Shown here: positions 15,232-25,200 of the stretch, piece by piece
Position numbering within the stretch: position 1 is the stretch's first letter
Layout of the letters: each line of letters opens with the position of its first letter
Notes under the pieces: model-generated
What the model was told of the DNA's origin: nothing
The model's input: the letters and a program-made list of their open reading frames with translations, nothing else
Databases searched by the model: none
Assembly: GCA_002394385.1 (NCBI GenBank)
Contig: DGTS01000015.1
Location: forward strand, 140,178-204,177
Direction of reading: 5' to 3'
Origin: Prevotella sp. UBA4330
GTDB lineage: Bacteria; Bacteroidota; Bacteroidia; Bacteroidales; Bacteroidaceae
Length of the DNA stretch: 64,000 nucleotides
Translations under genes and position numbers: made by a program

Positions 15232-16815
15232 TTACTTAATCCAGCGTGGGTCACCAGCATTGCCCTTAGCAGCCTTGCTGTCAGCATTGAGCGTGAAGTC
15301 GCCATTGGCAGGATCAGCGAACTTAGGATCGTCGATAGTACCGTTAGTGTCGAACCAACTGATTGTAGGATCAGCGCCATTACCTGCAGATGTCAAGTTC
15401 TGACAGTTGAAGTAATAGTTGTTGCTGAGCGTAGGACTCTGGTCAGACTTAGCCTGGTTGGTGAATCCACGTTTGTTGTTGAAGTTAACAACGAGGTTGT
15501 TGGTGAATGTCAGTTTGTTTTCTACGAAACGTACATAGAGGAGACGGTAGTTAGCCTCGCCATTGCCTACGTTGTAGAGCGTACAGTTGTTCACAACAAC
15601 ATTTGTCGTAAGACTTGGATACGAACTAGAAGAGTCATCGTAACGGATGAAGTCGCGTGACTTAGCCGACTCATAAACAGTAGACTTCTCAATAGTGAGA
15701 TTTCCGATGTATCCAGCGCGGCTGTCGAACAAGTCGCCACCATCACATGTGATATGGTGAATCAAGCAGTTGCTTATTGTGAAGTTAGGAATACTGCCTT
15801 TCACATTAAGATAGAAGAATCCCTTTACAAAGTTTCTCACCTCTGTATTGCTGATGTTAATATCACCATAGTCGCCCGTGCCCTTGAAGTTGATGAACTG
15901 GTCGCCCGTGTTATTCTTTGAACCATCCCATACAGTCTGGCTTAGTGTGAGCGAAACAGGAGCATCAAGTTGCAGACGTCCATAGATAACTGGACGGCTT
16001 GTAGAGTAGATACCCTTTATCACTACGCTCTTAGAAATCTTTGCAGAAATCACTTCGCCCTCTTCATTGTTGAATGCATATTCACCTGGTTTCAGTGCGA
16101 ACACCTGACCATCCTCAGCATTCTCGAGCAGAGAGCGGAGGTTGTCTTCCGGCGTCACCACTGTAGCACCTTCGAGGTCGGCAATGGTAGTGAATTTGCA
16201 AGTACCGCAGTCCTGATAGTCATTGAGCAACTGCACGTTATACTCTGTCTCGGGGGTCAGTCCCTCGATGACAGCCTGGCCTGCTGCCTTCTCCTCTTCG
16301 GTAATCTGATGTGTGATGTCGCCCACGATGAGTGTTGTCACATCATAGCCCTCTTCCTGTTTCCACGAAATGGTAACGCTGCGGTCAAGGATGTCTGCCT
16401 CGACAGGATTCTTAAGCAGTTTGTGAGCATTGGTGAGGAAATAAACCCCGCTCCACTTCGACGTGCGACTGTCGTTACCATCGGTGACAGCCTGCACGCG
16501 AGCAGAATACTTTGTACCGTACTGCAGATTGTCAACATACACGGAAGGACTCTCCACGGTTAACGTTTTCTGTGGCGCGCCTTCGAAAGAGAGGCTGTCG
16601 TTAGCATAGATTTCCACTATGTATGCGGTGGCACCACTTGAGGGAGTCCATGTCAGCGTGGTTGATGTCTCGGTGACATTCTTTGCATCCACGTCGAGCG
16701 GTGAGAGATTTCGGTTGAATATCATCTCGGTAATCTCTTCCGATGCGTCACCGCAAGATGCGAGGCCCAATGTGAGAAGCCCCAACATTATTGTGATTTT
16801 ATTTAACTTTTTCAT
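15232..16815 (-). CDS. Surface lipoprotein with Fn3-like and DUF4957/DUF5123-like (right-handed beta-helix) regions
   Basis: 527 residues. The lipobox ends at Cys21 (TLGLASC). Residues about 40-130 and 135-215 look like two fibronectin-III-type domains (TSTTLTWTPSSGATAYIVEIY; GLTPETEYNVQLLNDY). Residues about 225-520 repeat short hydrophobic beta-helix turns (NFTISNCLIHHITC, NLTIEKSTVYESAKSRD, VVVNNCTLYNVGNG, KLTFTNNLVVNF), as in the DUF4957/DUF5123 proteins found in pectin loci. It probably binds or processes pectic polysaccharide on the cell surface; no lyase residues can be assigned with certainty. It is 18 bp after susD and is the last gene of that operon. Confidence 0.8.
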   Translation of the reverse strand: MKKLNKITIMLGLLTLGLASCGDASEEITEMIFNRNLSPLDVDAKNVTETSTTLTWTPSSGATAYIVEIYANDSLSFEGAPQKTLTVESPSVYVDNLQYGTKYSARVQAVTDGNDSRTSKWSGVYFLTNAHKLLKNPVEADILDRSVTISWKQEEGYDVTTLIVGDITHQITEEEKAAGQAVIEGLTPETEYNVQLLNDYQDCGTCKFTTIADLEGATVVTPEDNLRSLLENAEDGQVFALKPGEYAFNNEEGEVISAKISKSVVIKGIYSTSRPVIYGRLQLDAPVSLTLSQTVWDGSKNNTGDQFINFKGTGDYGDINISNTEVRNFVKGFFYLNVKGSIPNFTISNCLIHHITCDGGDLFDSRAGYIGNLTIEKSTVYESAKSRDFIRYDDSSSSYPSLTTNVVVNNCTLYNVGNGEANYRLLYVRFVENKLTFTNNLVVNFNNKRGFTNQAKSDQSPTLSNNYYFNCQNLTSAGNGADPTISWFDTNGTIDDPKFADPANGDFTLNADSKAAKGNAGDPRWIK

Positions 16816-16833
16816 ATCGTTTTAGTCGTTTAA

Positions 16834-18720
16834 TTATTCTGACAACTGTCCGTAATTACCATCATTGTTGAGCATGCCATTGCTCTTGTCAATGAATGTC
16901 TTCCAGATAGGCCACAGGCAGTTAAGACTTGGCTGCGCTACATAAAGACCGTTGATGTAGTCATCATTGATTCTGTTGGTTCCAGTCTTAGTGTCAACAA
17001 ACCAGTTGGTGCTTGAGATCTTCAGTTCGGCATTAGGATCAGCCTTCTTAACCACTTCATCATACTTAGCCTTCATCTCTTCCTTCCAGGCATCTGCGCC
17101 CTCTTCGGTCTGGCCGTGCTCGAAGCCGTAGGTGATGATAGTCTCGTTGTCTGTTGGGTCAACAAAGTAGTAAACCTTCTCCATCAGGTCGCTGTAAGCG
17201 CCGCTGCGGTTTGAGAGGTCTGTAAGTTTCTGCTTTGCCTCTGCCATCTTCTCGTCAATGATACCCCAGCGCACGAGGTCCTGCTTACGCAACTGCTCGC
17301 CGGCGAACTCGAAAGCGCGCTGCTCTACGATACCGTTGAAGAACGCTGTCTTGCTTGCAGTGTATTTAGACATGAGGGCACTCACCTTGGCAGCAGGAAG
17401 AGCGCGCTGAAGCACAGGACGCATGTAGTTGGCTGCTGCCGACGGACCGTCGAGTTCGTTGATGGCCTCGGCTGCCATGAGATAAACGTCAGCCAGACGC
17501 ATGTACTGGAAGTTTATACCATCGTCATTGTCAGACGTTACGGTGCGTGTCATCCACTCATAGCGCAGTTTACCAAAGTTCCACTTGTTGATGGCGCGGA
17601 GTTGCTGATGTGCCTTGCCGTCGATGAAGTCGTCTTCCTTGCACCAGTCGTATGGAATACATGTGATGTCACGACGTATATCCTCTGGATCGTAATCATA
17701 GAAGAGGAAAGGTATCGGGCCGTTCACACCACCCTGAGCCTGCCTTGTGTACTGGTCTTTTGCGTTGTGCTTGATGCCCCATGTATAGAGCACGCGTCCA
17801 CGACCTGCAGAGAACGGAATCTCCCAAAGGCTCTCGCCACCTGCAGTAACGACGTCCTTAGAAAGGTTCATGAAGTTGGTCTGAAAGTCGCCAAGAGTGT
17901 TGCGTCCGCTGTTAATAATGTCGAGGCACTCCTGCTTGGCAATCTGGTACATCTTCTCAGGAGCGAGTTCGGGGTCGTTGCTGCGACGATAGCCGTCACC
18001 ACGCAGTGCATATCCGCCTGCATAGAGAGCGATGCGTGCACGAAGACCCTTAACGAACGACTTGTTTATACGCTCTGTAGAGGTTGTAATCTTGTTCTCG
18101 TTTGGCCAGTAGCAATAGTCTTCTGCCTCAAGGAGGTCGGCAAGCAGTTGCTTGTAGATAACATCCTTGTTCTCACGTGGCAGATAGATGTTGTCATTGT
18201 TGTTTGGCGTGAAACGTGCTGGAACGTCACCCCAAGCCTTCACGAGGTCGTTATAGATGACGGCACGCAGAGTGAGTGCCTCGCCGAGCAACTGAGCCAT
18301 GTCAGGATTGTTCTCGATATTGCCATACTTGCGGATTCCCTCAATGGCAAGGTTAGCACGCTCAATGCCCTGATAGAACATGGCATAGGCGTTGTTGTCT
18401 GTGTTCATCTGTCCGTTGTCGGCCAGCGTGTTATAGTTGCCCAGACTTTGCTTTTCGCCTGTCTTGTCGGCAAATGACGGATAAGAGCCGCTCGGCACCT
18501 CCACATCGGTATTGATACCATAGTATGGAAGGAAACGTCCACGATAAGAGTTTGTCTCGCCGAAGGAAACGTTTATCGACATAACCTCTGACTCTGCCAA
18601 AGCATAAGTAGAGTACATCGTTGATTCGTCAAGCGTTGACAGTGTTGGCGCATCCATGTCGCAAGATGCCAAAGCAACAAGCGAGAGCGACAATATTGAT
18701 AATTTTGCTATATTTTTCAT
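16834..18720 (-). CDS. susD: RagB/SusD-family glycan-binding lipoprotein
   Basis: 628 residues with lipobox Cys20 (LVALASCDMD). SusD-typical segments are seen: early GETNSYRGRFLPYYGINTD, TPR-like helices (AMFYQGIERANLAIEGIRKYG, ALTLRAVIYNDLVKAWGDVP), mid-protein RRSNDPELAPEKMYQIAKQEC and the C-terminal QRAFEFAGEQLRKQDLVRWG with LWPIWKTFID. It caps the SusC channel at the cell surface and captures oligosaccharides. It is 19 bp downstream of susC. The gene symbol denotes the family, not starch specificity; context points to pectin. Confidence 0.93.
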   Translation of the reverse strand: MKNIAKLSILSLSLVALASCDMDAPTLSTLDESTMYSTYALAESEVMSINVSFGETNSYRGRFLPYYGINTDVEVPSGSYPSFADKTGEKQSLGNYNTLADNGQMNTDNNAYAMFYQGIERANLAIEGIRKYGNIENNPDMAQLLGEALTLRAVIYNDLVKAWGDVPARFTPNNNDNIYLPRENKDVIYKQLLADLLEAEDYCYWPNENKITTSTERINKSFVKGLRARIALYAGGYALRGDGYRRSNDPELAPEKMYQIAKQECLDIINSGRNTLGDFQTNFMNLSKDVVTAGGESLWEIPFSAGRGRVLYTWGIKHNAKDQYTRQAQGGVNGPIPFLFYDYDPEDIRRDITCIPYDWCKEDDFIDGKAHQQLRAINKWNFGKLRYEWMTRTVTSDNDDGINFQYMRLADVYLMAAEAINELDGPSAAANYMRPVLQRALPAAKVSALMSKYTASKTAFFNGIVEQRAFEFAGEQLRKQDLVRWGIIDEKMAEAKQKLTDLSNRSGAYSDLMEKVYYFVDPTDNETIITYGFEHGQTEEGADAWKEEMKAKYDEVVKKADPNAELKISSTNWFVDTKTGTNRINDDYINGLYVAQPSLNCLWPIWKTFIDKSNGMLNNDGNYGQLSE

Positions 18721-18739
18721 TTTGTATTTCCTCCTTGTT

Positions 18740-21700
18740 TTAGAAATTCAAGTTCATACCGATTACTAACTGACGGCTACGTGGATAACCTGAGTAATCA
18801 CAGTTAGGTGTCAAGTTGGTTCTGCGCACACAGTCTGCCTCGGGGTCATAACCAGAGTAACCTGTGATGGTCAGCAGGTTGTAACCTGTAACATAGAAGC
18901 GGAGACTGTTGATGCCTGCACGCTTGGTCAGCGTTGTTGGCAATGTGTAACCCAGTGTCAGAGTGTTCAGACGCAGGAACGAAGCCTTCTCAATAGCCCA
19001 GTCAGTAAGAACCATCTTGCTCATGTATGGCGACCACATTGTGGTGTTGGCATTGAGTTCTGCCAGACGTGCCGGGTCGTTAGAGAGCAGACCAGTCTCT
19101 GGGTCGAGGTTGGTCCAACGAGTACCCATAGCCATGTCGGTAATCATATTGCGATACTGATACTTGCCGGTTGAAGTGTACTCAATCTTGTTTGCATTGT
19201 AAACCTCGTTTCCGATGCTATAGTTGAAGTTTGCACTGAGGTCGAAGCCATAAGCACGACCAGAGATTGTGAATCCTCCAAATGCAGTCGGGTTGACATC
19301 ACCAATCTTCACGACGTCCTCGTTTCCGATGGTGCCATTACCGTCAACATCAACAATTTTGAGAGAACCTGGACGTACTGTACCGATGAGTGCAGTTGCG
19401 TCAGCAACACCATCCTTAAGAATCCATCCTGTTGCAGGGTCGTAGCCAGAGAAGTCAGAAACCTCATAACGTCCAGCGTTCTTGTAACCGATGATTTCAC
19501 CTACAGCGTTGCCAACAGCAACCCTGTAGTCGTTTCCGATTTCGGTTGAAGCCCAACGTGTCTCCCAGCCAAAGTCTTCCATGCCGCCGAGCGACTTGAT
19601 TTCGGTCTTGTTGAAGCCGATGTTGCCGCTGATGTCAAGTCCGTAGTCCTTCTTGTTTATCACATGATATGTGAACGAGAACTCGAAACCGCTGTTCTGA
19701 GTCTTACCCATGTTGCGGTACTGATATTCATATCCTGTTCCAGAAACTGGGAATGCAATAAGAAGGTCCTTTGTGGTGTTGATGTAGCCTTCGATGCTTC
19801 CGCTCAACTTGCCGCCGAACATTGTGAAGTCGAGACCGAGGTTACGTGTGATTGTTGTCTCCCACTTCAGGTCTGGGTTGGCCATGTATGTTGATGGGCG
19901 CAGAGGATTGGTGAATCCGTTCACCCATGTACGCTGGTTTGCGGTAGCGCTGTATGGCTCATATTCCTGAATCAACTGTCCCGAAGGAATGTTGTTGTTA
20001 CCTGCTGTACCGTAACTGAGGCGCAGTTTCAAGTCGTCGAGCCAAGAGTGTGTGCCCTCCATGAATTTCTCTGAAGAGATACGCCATGCAAGTGCTGCTG
20101 ATGGGAAGTATCCCCAGCGGTTGCCCTCTGCAAACTTAGAGGAAGCATCGGCACGGAATGTAGCGCTCAGGAGGTACTTGTCCTGGAAGTTATAGTTCAG
20201 ACGTCCGAAGAAAGACAAGAGTTTGTCATTAGGACTGTAGATGTCGCTGGTTGCAGCAGCCACGCCCTGTGACGACAGTCTCCAAGCCTTTTCTGAAGTA
20301 TAGTCAGTAGGGAATCCAACAATCATGTTGGTGTTGTCATGTCTCTTTGTGATAACATACTCATGACCTACCAATACGTTCAGTGAATGGTCATCATTAT
20401 TGATAATCTTCTTGAAGTCGTAGTTGATGGTATTGGTGTTGCGGAAACGCTCACGGTTGGTGTTTACGAAACTTACCTGTGGTTTGTTAACATAGTTCTG
20501 GTCTGCATAGTTGCGGACATTGTATGCTGTCAAGCCCCAGAAACGCTTGTCGTACTGGGTGTAAAGATCATATCCGAACTCTGTCTTCACCTTGAACTTG
20601 TCGAAGATTTCCCAACCGAAAGAACCTGCCATGTTGAGATTCTTGCGCTCGCGAGAGCGGTCGTTGTCATACTGCGACTGCAGAGGATTGTAAAGGTTGC
20701 CCAAGTCATCGTCCTCAGCACCTGCTGTCGGGTCGAGGTTAGCCAATGGTATAGGAGTGTAGATAACGGCATACTTCAATCGTTTGTCGGTATCGTAAGC
20801 ACCATCAGCCTCGTTGGCACCAGAACCATTGATGTCTGTCATAGAATAACGTGCCTGCAAGTCGAGTGTTGTGCGCTTTGTCGGCTTGGTATTCAGTTTC
20901 AGAGAGAAGTTGTCGCGCTTGTAGTTAGAGCCAACCATGATGGCCTTGTCGTTCATGTGAGCGTAACTGAAAGCGTACTTGATGTTCTCAGAACCACCGT
21001 TGATGTTTATATTGTGGTTGAAGGTGTGACCAGTGCGGCCATACATGATGTCCTGCCAGTCGTTCTCTGCAACACTCTTGTACAAATCAACATCCTGATA
21101 GTTTCCGAAGAGAGAAGTATAAGAAGAAATCTTTGAAGGATCGTTGTTGTTCTTCAGCAATGCCAACTCATACTGCCAGTTAGCGTAATCGTATGCTGAA
21201 AGCACGTCCATCGTCTTGGCGATTTTCTTCCAACTGTAGTAAGCATTGTAACTTACCTTAACCTTTCCTTCCTGTCCGCTCTTTGTGGTAACGAGGATTA
21301 CACCGTTAGCACCACGCGAACCGTAGATGGCTGTTGAAGATGCATCCTTCAGCACTGTGATATCCTCGATATCATTGGCAGGAATATCGCTGATACCATC
21401 AACGGGGAATCCGTCAACGATATAAAGCGGGTCGTTGCTCTGTGTGATAGAACCACCACCACGCACGCGAATCTTCACCTCAGCGTCAGGAGAACCTTCG
21501 GTTGTTGTTACCTGCACACCCACCATTTTACCGGTGAGTGCCTCAGAAGCGTTTGCCACAGGCACTGCCTGCAGTGTTTCGCTGTTCACTGTAGCCACAG
21601 AACCGGTCAAGTCCTTCTTGCGAACAGAACCGTAACCGATAACCACCACGTCCTCGAGAGTGGTGTTGTCGTCCTGCAGAACTACGTTTACATTACTCTT

Positions 21701-21967
21701 ACCTGCAACATCGATGGTCTGAGTCTTCATTCCCACATAGGAAACGTTAATCTGATGCTTGTTGCCTGTAAGTTTCAATGTGAAGTTACCCTCGAAGTCG
21801 GTCACCGTACCATTGCTGGTGCCTGCTTCCATAACTGTAGCGCCGATGACATCCTCACCGGTGGCGTCCTTCACATTTCCCGAGATTGTCTGCGCCTGCA
21901 ACGTACCCACAAACATGGTGAGTAGCATCAGCAGCGCAAATCGAAAAGTCTTCAATTTACCAGACAT
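18740..21967 (-). CDS. susC: SusC/RagA-family TonB-linked outer-membrane transporter
   Basis: 1075 residues from ATG 21967: signal peptide (1-27, ending TLQAQ), carboxypeptidase-like domain (ISGNVKDATGEDVIGATV, about 28-105), TonB-box region (LEDVVVIGYGSVRKKDLTG), plug (LTGKMVGVQVT, IRVRGGGSI, DPLYIVDGFPVDGI, DITVLKDASSTAIYGSRGANGVILVTTK, to about 235) and a 22-strand-type barrel to the C-terminal GMNLNF. The SusCD-specific plug motifs make the family certain. It imports oligosaccharides using TonB energy. The frame is open 132 bp upstream, but the signal peptide starts at 21967. It leads the operon susC-susD-DUF5123. Confidence 0.95.
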   Translation of the reverse strand: MSGKLKTFRFALLMLLTMFVGTLQAQTISGNVKDATGEDVIGATVMEAGTSNGTVTDFEGNFTLKLTGNKHQINVSYVGMKTQTIDVAGKSNVNVVLQDDNTTLEDVVVIGYGSVRKKDLTGSVATVNSETLQAVPVANASEALTGKMVGVQVTTTEGSPDAEVKIRVRGGGSITQSNDPLYIVDGFPVDGISDIPANDIEDITVLKDASSTAIYGSRGANGVILVTTKSGQEGKVKVSYNAYYSWKKIAKTMDVLSAYDYANWQYELALLKNNNDPSKISSYTSLFGNYQDVDLYKSVAENDWQDIMYGRTGHTFNHNININGGSENIKYAFSYAHMNDKAIMVGSNYKRDNFSLKLNTKPTKRTTLDLQARYSMTDINGSGANEADGAYDTDKRLKYAVIYTPIPLANLDPTAGAEDDDLGNLYNPLQSQYDNDRSRERKNLNMAGSFGWEIFDKFKVKTEFGYDLYTQYDKRFWGLTAYNVRNYADQNYVNKPQVSFVNTNRERFRNTNTINYDFKKIINNDDHSLNVLVGHEYVITKRHDNTNMIVGFPTDYTSEKAWRLSSQGVAAATSDIYSPNDKLLSFFGRLNYNFQDKYLLSATFRADASSKFAEGNRWGYFPSAALAWRISSEKFMEGTHSWLDDLKLRLSYGTAGNNNIPSGQLIQEYEPYSATANQRTWVNGFTNPLRPSTYMANPDLKWETTITRNLGLDFTMFGGKLSGSIEGYINTTKDLLIAFPVSGTGYEYQYRNMGKTQNSGFEFSFTYHVINKKDYGLDISGNIGFNKTEIKSLGGMEDFGWETRWASTEIGNDYRVAVGNAVGEIIGYKNAGRYEVSDFSGYDPATGWILKDGVADATALIGTVRPGSLKIVDVDGNGTIGNEDVVKIGDVNPTAFGGFTISGRAYGFDLSANFNYSIGNEVYNANKIEYTSTGKYQYRNMITDMAMGTRWTNLDPETGLLSNDPARLAELNANTTMWSPYMSKMVLTDWAIEKASFLRLNTLTLGYTLPTTLTKRAGINSLRFYVTGYNLLTITGYSGYDPEADCVRRTNLTPNCDYSGYPRSRQLVIGMNLNF

Positions 21968-22140
21968 AGTTACTTTATTAAAAATTAAACAATTGTTATT
22001 ATCGATTTGTCTTAGTGGAGTGTTCGTTTGTTTTTTTAGAAAGTCGTAGTTTTGTTTATTAGTCTTTCCATAGCATTGGCGAAGCCTCGATGAAACCATT
22101 ATTCATGTTTGTATCCGCCTGTTTTCTCCGTAGTTTGGTG

Positions 22141-22172
22141 CAAATATAATGTTTTTTATCAAATCTCGCAAA
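22141..22172 (-). promoter_or_regulatory. susC promoter
   Basis: TTTG (22169-22172) and TATATTTG (22141-22148) on the minus strand, 20 nt apart. The leader to ATG 21967 is about 170 nt. Because a terminator precedes it, susCD is probably transcribed apart from the methylesterase gene. Confidence 0.75.
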
Positions 22173-22198
22173 CTTTTATTAAAAAAAAGCAAAATTAA

Positions 22199-22235
22199 GG
22201 GCGCCTGCCTGCTGTTTTGTTGTGGGCAGGCACCC
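22199..22235 (-). terminator. Terminator after the pectin methylesterase gene
   Basis: GGGTGCCTGCC and GGCAGGCGCCC pair with one G-U around a 15-nt loop. Downstream on the minus strand the sequence runs TTAATTTTGC and then eight T residues. It follows the stop at 22249 by 13 bp. Confidence 0.75.
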
Positions 22236-22248
22236 TTTCGTATAGTCT

Positions 22249-25200
22249 TTACCTTACAATCTTTGTTGTAACGGTCTTTCCGTTCTCCAGTTTTTCAACC
22301 TTGATGAGCACGCCTTTTGCAGAGTCGCTTACGCGCGCGCCTGCCACATTATAATAATGTGTAGAAACCACGTTGCCCTTCTCGGTGATTACACCTTCGA
22401 TGCCAGTAGCGACGCTGATGGTCTTTGCCTCACCGAAACCGCCATGAGCATTGGCAGCACGGATGGTGTAAACATCATCGCCCTCTGCCTTGCGTGGAGC
22501 GCCATGTGCCCCGTTGCCTGCACCAGTGTCGAAAGAAGCCTCAGTGGTGATGCCCATCAGTTCGTCGTTCTTGAACAGGGCATAGGCAATAGCGTCATCG
22601 GCAGGAGTCCATGTTATGACATTCTCTGCTATCTCAGCGTCTGGAGCATCCACCTGAACGGTGAATTCTGCCGGTGTCCAGCCTGTGAACACCTTGTCGA
22701 GTGCGAACTCGGCAGCCTGCGTAGCGGTGAGAATGGTCTCGAAGTCAGGATTTGTCTGACTGCTCTTAGATGCTGTGAAGGTCACGACATGCGAAGATGG
22801 TGAAACCACATTGCCCTCGGCATCCATAGTGTTGTACTCAACGAACGCCGTTGCCGGATTCTCGTTCATACCCTTCAGTGTCCATCGGCTTGCCACGAGT
22901 TTGTCATCGTTCACTGTGGTGTTGATGTAAGCACAGCGTGGAGCATTGTTCCAAGCACGTCCGTAGTTGTACTTCTGTGCATTGTTCTCAATCTCACAGT
23001 TGCTGAACACATAGCCATAGGCATTGCCTACCTTGGTAGAAGGAGCGGTGATGGTGCATTCGCCAGAGCCATCAGCATTGCGTTTCTCAACCACGAGTTT
23101 CGATTTCTTCATGAAGAGCGTGCCCTCGCCGCAGATGAAGTCAACCGTTCCGTGAACCTCTGAGTCTTCCCAGTAATAGTTACCGTTCTGGTTGTTTGTA
23201 TAATATGTATCCTGGTGAGAGAGCAGACGCACATTCTTGCAAACAGTGTTGCTACCCTTGTCTTGCAAGCAAACGGCGCGGCCGTCGCCAGCAATGCCAT
23301 AGTAGTCCCAATCGTTCTTCAGCGTCAGGTCTTGCATGTAGAGGTTCTCACTGGTGTTGAGCAATGTTGCCGTTTCAGCGATTCCTTCTTTTGTAGGCTT
23401 GTTCTGAATGATTGTTCCCTCTGTGCTCTGGCCGATGATAGAAATGTTCTTGCGTCCAATTTGTGTCAGACATGTCTGACCGAGGTCGTAAGTGCCATTT
23501 GGAAGGAAGATATAAACACGCTCATCTCCTGAAATACCGTTGGCAGCGTCGATTGCATCGATGAGACTGCTTGCGTCGCCAGCCTTCACAGTAATCCACT
23601 GTCCTGCCTGTTCGTAGTTGGTAGTAGTGGTGTTCACAATCTTCACATTGTGGATATACATCTCGCCAGAGGCAACGAACTTCAATGAAATCTTGCCTTC
23701 AGGACCTTCGTAAGCGTATGTCTGCAACTCGCCGTCGGTTTCCGATTTGCCATTGAGTGTTGCCAGAGTCTCGCCGTTAGCATCGAGCACGAGTACATTG
23801 GTGCCCTTGCCATACTGGCAGAGTGTGACGTATATTGTAGCCTTCGGGCCAACGAGCAGGTCAACCTGGTCGCCATCATAGAACGACCATCCGTGTGTGG
23901 TGTCGTGGAACTTGCACTTGCTGCCCTCTGTCGGTGTGAACGCCTCATGGTCTTCTGCATAGAAGAACGGATCGGCAAGGTTGAACGAGTACTTACGGCT
24001 GTCGCTTGCAACCTCAATCTCCGTCTCTATTGCATAGAGGCTAATGTCAGAGGTGATAACGTCAGCGGTCTTGTACTTCTCGCCCACATAGTCGTTCTTG
24101 AACCATCCACGAGCCTTATAGCCTTCCTTGGCACCTTCCACAGAAGCGATGTCAACAGCGAACTCGCCGATTGCAGCGTCTTCCTCCACTGTCTGTGTGC
24201 CTATTGTTGAACCGTCAAGACCGATATAAGTCAGTGTGTAGTCAGGCTTCTGAACAACATTCAGAATGTAGTTGATGCTCTCCTTGCCTGCTGTCATTGG
24301 AATGGTAACGGTGCAAGCGGTCTCGCTGCCCTCGTAAGTCACTGTTCCAATCTCGCCACTTGCTGCGGTGATGTCTGTCAGAGGATTCTCTGCGCTTACC
24401 ATTGTTGCGCTCTTCGAGAGTTTCACCTCACCCACATAGTCGCTGCCGTCAATCTCGAACACCTCGTCGGCAGCATATTCAGTGCCGTTCAGTTTGAACG
24501 ATGCCAGGATAGGCATTTCCTTCTCTGTTCCGCTGAGTGTTCCATTGATTATGATGTCAGAGAAACCTATCTGTTTGGTGTTAGCCAGACCGTAGAGATT
24601 AACCTTCAGTCCGCACTGTCCCTCTGCTGCTGTTGCACCGGTGATTTCGTATGTGAAGGTGGTGAACTTGGCATTGGTGTCAGAGTCATGTTTCTTTGAT
24701 CCATCGTGGCGGTTTGGTCGCTGACCTGTTGCCAGAGTAACGGTAGTGTTATCTGGGTTGAGCCAACTGAAGTCGAGCAAACCATCGTCTGTTCCGAAGC
24801 GTGTTGCCGTGATGCTTACGCTGCTCGGAGTGAATGTGAAGCCAGGCTTCGGAATGATGATGAACTGTATTGCGTTCTCGTCAGTAGCACTGTTATCCTT
24901 TGCTACCGGCTGGAAGATGGTCTCAACAGGAGAGGTGAGATCCTTCGGTGTTCCCTTGCCGGTAATGGTCAGTCCGCTGCCGTGAGCGACCTTGCTTGAG
25001 AGGAAATAGTCGGCATCGTCACCGAATTCTGCTGTCTGCTTCTCTGTTCCTTCATGGAACGGGAACGTTGCTGTTACCGCCTCGTTATCAAGTGTTGTAG
25101 GCTCTTTCTTCGCCTTCAGGTCAACCTTAATATAATAGTAGTAGTTGTTGTTATTCGTAGAGGTAATTGCAACAAAGCCTTGCTCCACGTCTGCCAACTT